From contig CAMAZP010000003.1 in assembly GCA_945863605.1 (NCBI GenBank), positions 62,001-126,000 on the forward strand: 64,000 bases of DNA, read 5' to 3'. Source of the stretch: Chitinophaga pinensis (lineage in GTDB: Bacteria > Bacteroidota > Bacteroidia > Flavobacteriales_D > Crocinitomicaceae). Under the pieces are notes generated by a model. That model was not told where the DNA came from and made no database searches. It worked only from the letters and a program-made list of their open reading frames with translations. The position numbers and the translations under genes are program-made. Positions 60,583-64,000 of the stretch are shown piece after piece. Positions within the stretch are counted from its first letter, which is position 1, and each line of letters begins with the position of its first letter.

Positions 60583-63500
60583 TTATCTAATCACCATTCG
60601 CTCGATAGCGATTGAATTTTCAGATTGAATTTTTACGAAATAAATTCCTGGTGTTAAAGAAGATAAGTTTGTTTCAAAAGTTGCACCGGTAAATAATGAA
60701 CTTTGAATTACTTTTCCGTTAATATCTTGAATAGTTACGGAAGCATTTGAAACAACAGTATTTATTTCAATTACAAATGTTCCATTGTTTGGATTTGGTA
60801 CTATTTTGAATGTAGTTAGAGTTAAATCTTCTACACTTAAATATCCATCAACACCATCACAATTTTCATCAATTGTGTTGTCTAAAACTTCTGTTGCTCC
60901 TGGATAAATTTGGTTGTTGTTATCATTACAATCACCACCAACTGTAGAAAATCCTGCTCCTGGATTTGAACATAAACTTTGTCCTGTTCCTGTACCGTAT
61001 GTATCATTGTCAGCATCAACGTAATAAGTCATGAATGTTAAACCATTGTCGATTCCACCAATACAATCATTATCAATCCCATCACAAATTTCAGTTGCTC
61101 CTGGATAAACTTGATTATTTGAATCATCACAATCAGTACTATTTGTAACATAACCATTACCTGGATTTGTACAGAATAATGCTCCACTATCAAAATCACC
61201 ATAAGTGTCGTTATCAGCATCAACATAATACATAACTGAACCTGTAATTTGGTTGTCGTTGTCATTACAATCAGAGCTATCCAAAACATATCCAGTAGGC
61301 TGTATACAAGATGTAATCGAATTTGAAGCATCACCAAATGAATCTAAATCAGTATCTAAATACCAAACTGTATTTGGATTAATTAATGAATTTGCATCAT
61401 CACAATCTGTATTATTCAGAACAAATCCAACAGGAATCGAGCAAGATAATGAATCAACTACTAAATCACCAAAACCATCATTGTCTGTATCAGCATAGAA
61501 TGTTTGAGGTGTAATTGATGTTGTATTACCATAAAGCGATACATTATCTAATCTAAAAGTAGATCCCGTAGCACCAATTCCAGTTAAATAGAATCTGAAA
61601 GTTACGTTTGAAACTGCGTCAAATGCAGCTCCAAGAGTAACTGTATCATCTAAATTTTGATTGTTGTTATTTCCTGAAATTCCAGTTCCTAAATCTGTTG
61701 CGTAATTATCTAAACTTGAACGAACATACCAAGTTGGTGTTCCACCCGTTTGACTCGTTCTATGATTAAACGCAACTCTATCAAGGTCTAAGCTTTGACA
61801 TTCATTTGCAGTGATTGAAAATTCAGCATATTCCGTTAAATCAATCGTTGTTGTTGTATTCCAGTCGTTGTTATTGTAAACATTTGCTGCACCTTGACAA
61901 TTGACACCTGTTGATGAAAAAGTTCCAAATGTTGCTGTTGTTGGCTGAGTTGTCACAGCTGTTGCAGTCACAGGACATCCTGAAGGTTGAGTAAATTCAT
62001 AAATACCTAAAATCAATGGGACTATTACAGCATCTGTACCAGAACAATCTTCATCTATTCCGTTTCCAGGTACATCTGTTATGCTTGGATTGATTTGGTT
62101 GTTAGCATCGTTACAATCTAAGCTGTTAACTGAATAACCTGCTGGTACTGAACAATCTGTTGTTGTGAAATTTAAATCTCCAAAACCATCATTGTCAGCA
62201 TCTAAAAAATACGTGAAAGTTGGAAGGTTTTCGTCGATGTTCAAATCACAGTTATTGTCAACTCCGTCACAAACTTCAGTTGCATTTGGATTGATTAGGT
62301 TGTTATTGTCATTACAATCACCTGTAACTAATGAGTAGCCAGCACCCGGATTTGTAACTGATTGAATTGAAACAGAACTACCAAAATTATCTCCATCCAA
62401 ATCTTCGTAATAAGTTGTCAAAGTAAAACCTTCATCTATTACCAAATCACAATTGTTATCAACGCCATCAAAAACTTCAGTAGCATTCGGATTGATTTGA
62501 TTGTTTGCATCGTTACAATCTAGACTATTAGCTGAGTAACCAATTGGTTGTGTACAACTTAAAGTTGTTAGATTTAAATTTCCATAACCATCATTGTCTG
62601 AATCTAAATACCAAGTAGAAAGTAAATTTACAGTTGGATTGGAATCATCACAATCGTTGGAATTTAATACATATGTTGCTGTTGTTGGTGGAGTACAACC
62701 TGTAAATGGGTTAGCTAAATCACCATACGTATCGTTGTCTGCATCTAAGTACCAAATTGTATTTGGATTTAATAAAGAGTTTGTGTCGTCACAGTCTAAA
62801 CTATTTTGCACAACTCCATTAAACGATAAACATGAAACTACTGGAGAATTTAAATTACCAAAACCATCATTATCACTGTCAGAGTAAAATGTAGTTGGTG
62901 CATTACAAGGTGTAACTTGATTCCAAGTTGAACCTACTCTTAATTCATCAATTTCTACGTTACCTGTTCCAGTAGTGGCAGTACCTCCTTGTCTAATAAA
63001 TATCGAGGAGAAATTAGCAAGTCCATTACTTCCGGTATTATTGGTGATGTTTGGAACTGTTTCGACTGTTCCTGGAGTTGGATTTACCCACATTGATACA
63101 TTTATTGGTGATACTGTTGCATCAACTTTAACTACTATGAAAACTGTTGAACCCACTACGTAGTCTCCAGCAATATAATTCGTAGCGCTACCACCACCAC
63201 TTTGATTCAGAATACCCAATGAAAAGAAATTTGGTGTCGATCCCGTTTTTACATAAACACGACCAGCAAGAATATTAACACTTGCACCACTATTGCCACC
63301 AAAACCAATAAAATAATCTCCTGCACCTCCATTTGCATGAAGTCCGTTTACACTTGGAACATTTAATAAGAAAGAATAGTATCCAATTCCACTAATATTT
63401 GAAATGGGTTTATTTATATCTTCACTACCTCCTGCTGTAAGTTGACAACGGTTTCCAACAGAATTCTCCAAAGCAGGAAAAGATAAACTGTTTCCATTAT

Positions 63501-63657
63501 TAGATGGTGTAGTTATCGCTTGTAATTGTCCTGTTGTTCCGGAATGTGTTGTCCAACCATTTGTATTTAACAATCCATTGAAATTAAATTGCTCAAATGC
63601 TTGAGATGATACCCATTGGGAAATCAATAACCCAAAAATAATTGTAATTTTTCGCAT
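60583..63657 (-). CDS. T9SS type A substrate with nine MopE-type (Cu-binding MopE/Ca-binding) repeats
   Basis: The 1024-residue protein has a signal peptide (MRKITIIFGLLISQWVSSQ). A LamG-like domain (about 20-250) comes first. Then repeats with DxDxDGxG-type loops (YSDSDNDGFGNLN, YLDADNDTYGDLA, YVDADNDTYGD) and DCDD/DCND-x-N cores: five, a separate domain of about 170 residues, and four more. Such repeats belong to the MopE motif family and probably bind Ca2+. The tail FKIVPNPNNGTFVIEINTV through GIYFVKIQS is a type A T9SS sorting domain. Methylococcus MopE binds copper through a kynurenine, a thematic link to the MbnP locus, but the same repeats are usual in calcium-binding surface proteins. 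Confidence 0.85.
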   Translation of the reverse strand: MRKITIIFGLLISQWVSSQAFEQFNFNGLLNTNGWTTHSGTTGQLQAITTPSNNGNSLSFPALENSVGNRCQLTAGGSEDINKPISNISGIGYYSFLLNVPSVNGLHANGGAGDYFIGFGGNSGASVNILAGRVYVKTGSTPNFFSLGILNQSGGGSATNYIAGDYVVGSTVFIVVKVDATVSPINVSMWVNPTPGTVETVPNITNNTGSNGLANFSSIFIRQGGTATTGTGNVEIDELRVGSTWNQVTPCNAPTTFYSDSDNDGFGNLNSPVVSCLSFNGVVQNSLDCDDTNSLLNPNTIWYLDADNDTYGDLANPFTGCTPPTTATYVLNSNDCDDSNPTVNLLSTWYLDSDNDGYGNLNLTTLSCTQPIGYSANSLDCNDANNQINPNATEVFDGVDNNCDLVIDEGFTLTTYYEDLDGDNFGSSVSIQSVTNPGAGYSLVTGDCNDNNNLINPNATEVCDGVDNNCDLNIDENLPTFTYFLDADNDGFGDLNFTTTDCSVPAGYSVNSLDCNDANNQINPSITDVPGNGIDEDCSGTDAVIVPLILGIYEFTQPSGCPVTATAVTTQPTTATFGTFSSTGVNCQGAANVYNNNDWNTTTTIDLTEYAEFSITANECQSLDLDRVAFNHRTSQTGGTPTWYVRSSLDNYATDLGTGISGNNNNQNLDDTVTLGAAFDAVSNVTFRFYLTGIGATGSTFRLDNVSLYGNTTSITPQTFYADTDNDGFGDLVVDSLSCSIPVGFVLNNTDCDDANSLINPNTVWYLDTDLDSFGDASNSITSCIQPTGYVLDSSDCNDNDNQITGSVMYYVDADNDTYGDFDSGALFCTNPGNGYVTNSTDCDDSNNQVYPGATEICDGIDNDCIGGIDNGLTFMTYYVDADNDTYGTGTGQSLCSNPGAGFSTVGGDCNDNNNQIYPGATEVLDNTIDENCDGVDGYLSVEDLTLTTFKIVPNPNNGTFVIEINTVVSNASVTIQDINGKVIQSSLFTGATFETNLSSLTPGIYFVKIQSENSIAIERMVIR

Positions 63658-63736
63658 AATTTTTTTTTACAAAAATATTAGTTTTAACAGAGGAAGACAA
63701 TTTAAGTGGCTTCATCTATTCTTATTTAACTTAAAA

Positions 63737-64000
63737 TTAACCTTGCTCAGGGCGTGGAATTAGAACTTTGCGAGAAAGTTTCCATTTTTTAGTTTTTGGA
63801 TCTTTACCAACAACTTTGAAGTCTAAAACATCTCCTTCTTTACAAACGTCTTCCATTTTAGCAACTTTTTCCCAGCTGAATTCAGAAATATGAATTAAAC
63901 CGTCAGTTCCAGGAAGAATTTCAACGAAACATCCAAATTCTTTAACCGATTTCACTTTTCCTGTGTAAGTTGCACCTTCGTCAACTGTTGGAGGGAAAGC
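63737..64000 (-). CDS. pnp: Polyribonucleotide nucleotidyltransferase C-terminal S1 domain (partial)
   Basis: The open frame runs to the last base; 87 C-terminal residues are seen. They form an S1 RNA-binding domain: GATYTGKVKSVKEFGCFVEI, then GTDGLIHISEFSWEKVAKM, and a C-terminal KKWKLSRKVLIPRPEQG. This matches the end of Bacteroidota PNPase, a phosphorolytic 3'-5' exoribonuclease. Other S1 proteins are possible but the end fits pnp best. The gene begins outside the window. Confidence 0.82.
   Translation of the reverse strand, partial: AFPPTVDEGATYTGKVKSVKEFGCFVEILPGTDGLIHISEFSWEKVAKMEDVCKEGDVLDFKVVGKDPKTKKWKLSRKVLIPRPEQG

Noticed and set aside
1-64000. tRNA, rRNA or known riboswitch genes
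   Set aside because: No cloverleaf with CCA-type end, rRNA signature or riboswitch core was recognised in any gap.

Overview
The window looks like chromosomal DNA of an AT-rich Bacteroidota bacterium, most likely order Flavobacteriales; a Crocinitomicaceae/Fluviicola-like member is a guess. Supporting signs are type IX secretion (T9SS) proteins PorT and PorZ, five secreted proteins with type A or type B T9SS sorting tails, signal peptides ending in SFSQ/AFSQ, lipoproteins with short lipoboxes followed by Lys/Glu, promoters of the Bacteroidota form TTTG-N19-TAnnTTTG, the rpmB-rpmG-DUF4295-ftsY cluster, and little obvious Shine-Dalgarno sequence.

Layout. 1-5570: aconitase 3' end, a small barrel protein, a DnaQ-type exonuclease fused to a GIY-YIG nuclease, a PhnP-like metallo-beta-lactamase-fold hydrolase, and an acyltransferase pair resembling the glycine-lipid genes glsA/glsB. 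5574-10802 (minus): a tight run aspC - heptose-7-P kinase - ubiE/menG - porT - FAD oxidoreductase. 10978-15827: chalcone-isomerase-like protein, MscS channel, YdcF, AlkB-like oxygenase, RibD and an EamA transporter. 16036-19814: a cassette of Cys-motif protein, CDICGG barrel, His-rich lipoprotein, an unlisted 42-aa membrane peptide, MbnP and the di-heme MbnH; I infer a copper-handling system. 20013-24756: frameshifted DUF433 gene, aroQ and xerD (start codons 3 bp apart), ribosomal cluster and ftsY. 24945-33097: lipoproteins, a large beta-propeller T9SS substrate, a MORN-repeat/Cys-motif pair and an orphan ParD-like antitoxin. 33237-40766: a WG-repeat protein followed by an XRE regulator, two barrels, a lipoprotein and a T9SS propeller protein; this block is closed by a decayed copy of the WG gene's 3' end, so it lies between imperfect direct repeats. 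40888-42846: NatA/NatB-type ABC exporter. 42961-49084: two paralogous type B T9SS adhesin-like proteins and an ABC-F ATPase. 49183-64000: PorZ, a YfhO-like membrane protein, a broken small gene, a VapBC-like toxin-antitoxin pair, SppA, an M1 peptidase, a MopE-repeat T9SS protein and the 3' end of pnp.

How the genes work together. PorT (outer-membrane part of T9SS) and PorZ (surface delivery of the lipid anchor) would export and attach the sorting-tail proteins at 25708, 38370, 42961, 45058 and 60583. The heptose kinase next to porT supplies an LPS-core precursor. The main points for a second look are the MbnP/MbnH cassette with its small ORF, the block flanked by WG-gene repeats with a palindromic candidate operator, and a recurring -7 promoter element placed only 3-5 nt before start codons, which suggests leaderless mRNAs. 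All functional calls come from reading motifs by eye; no database search was run.
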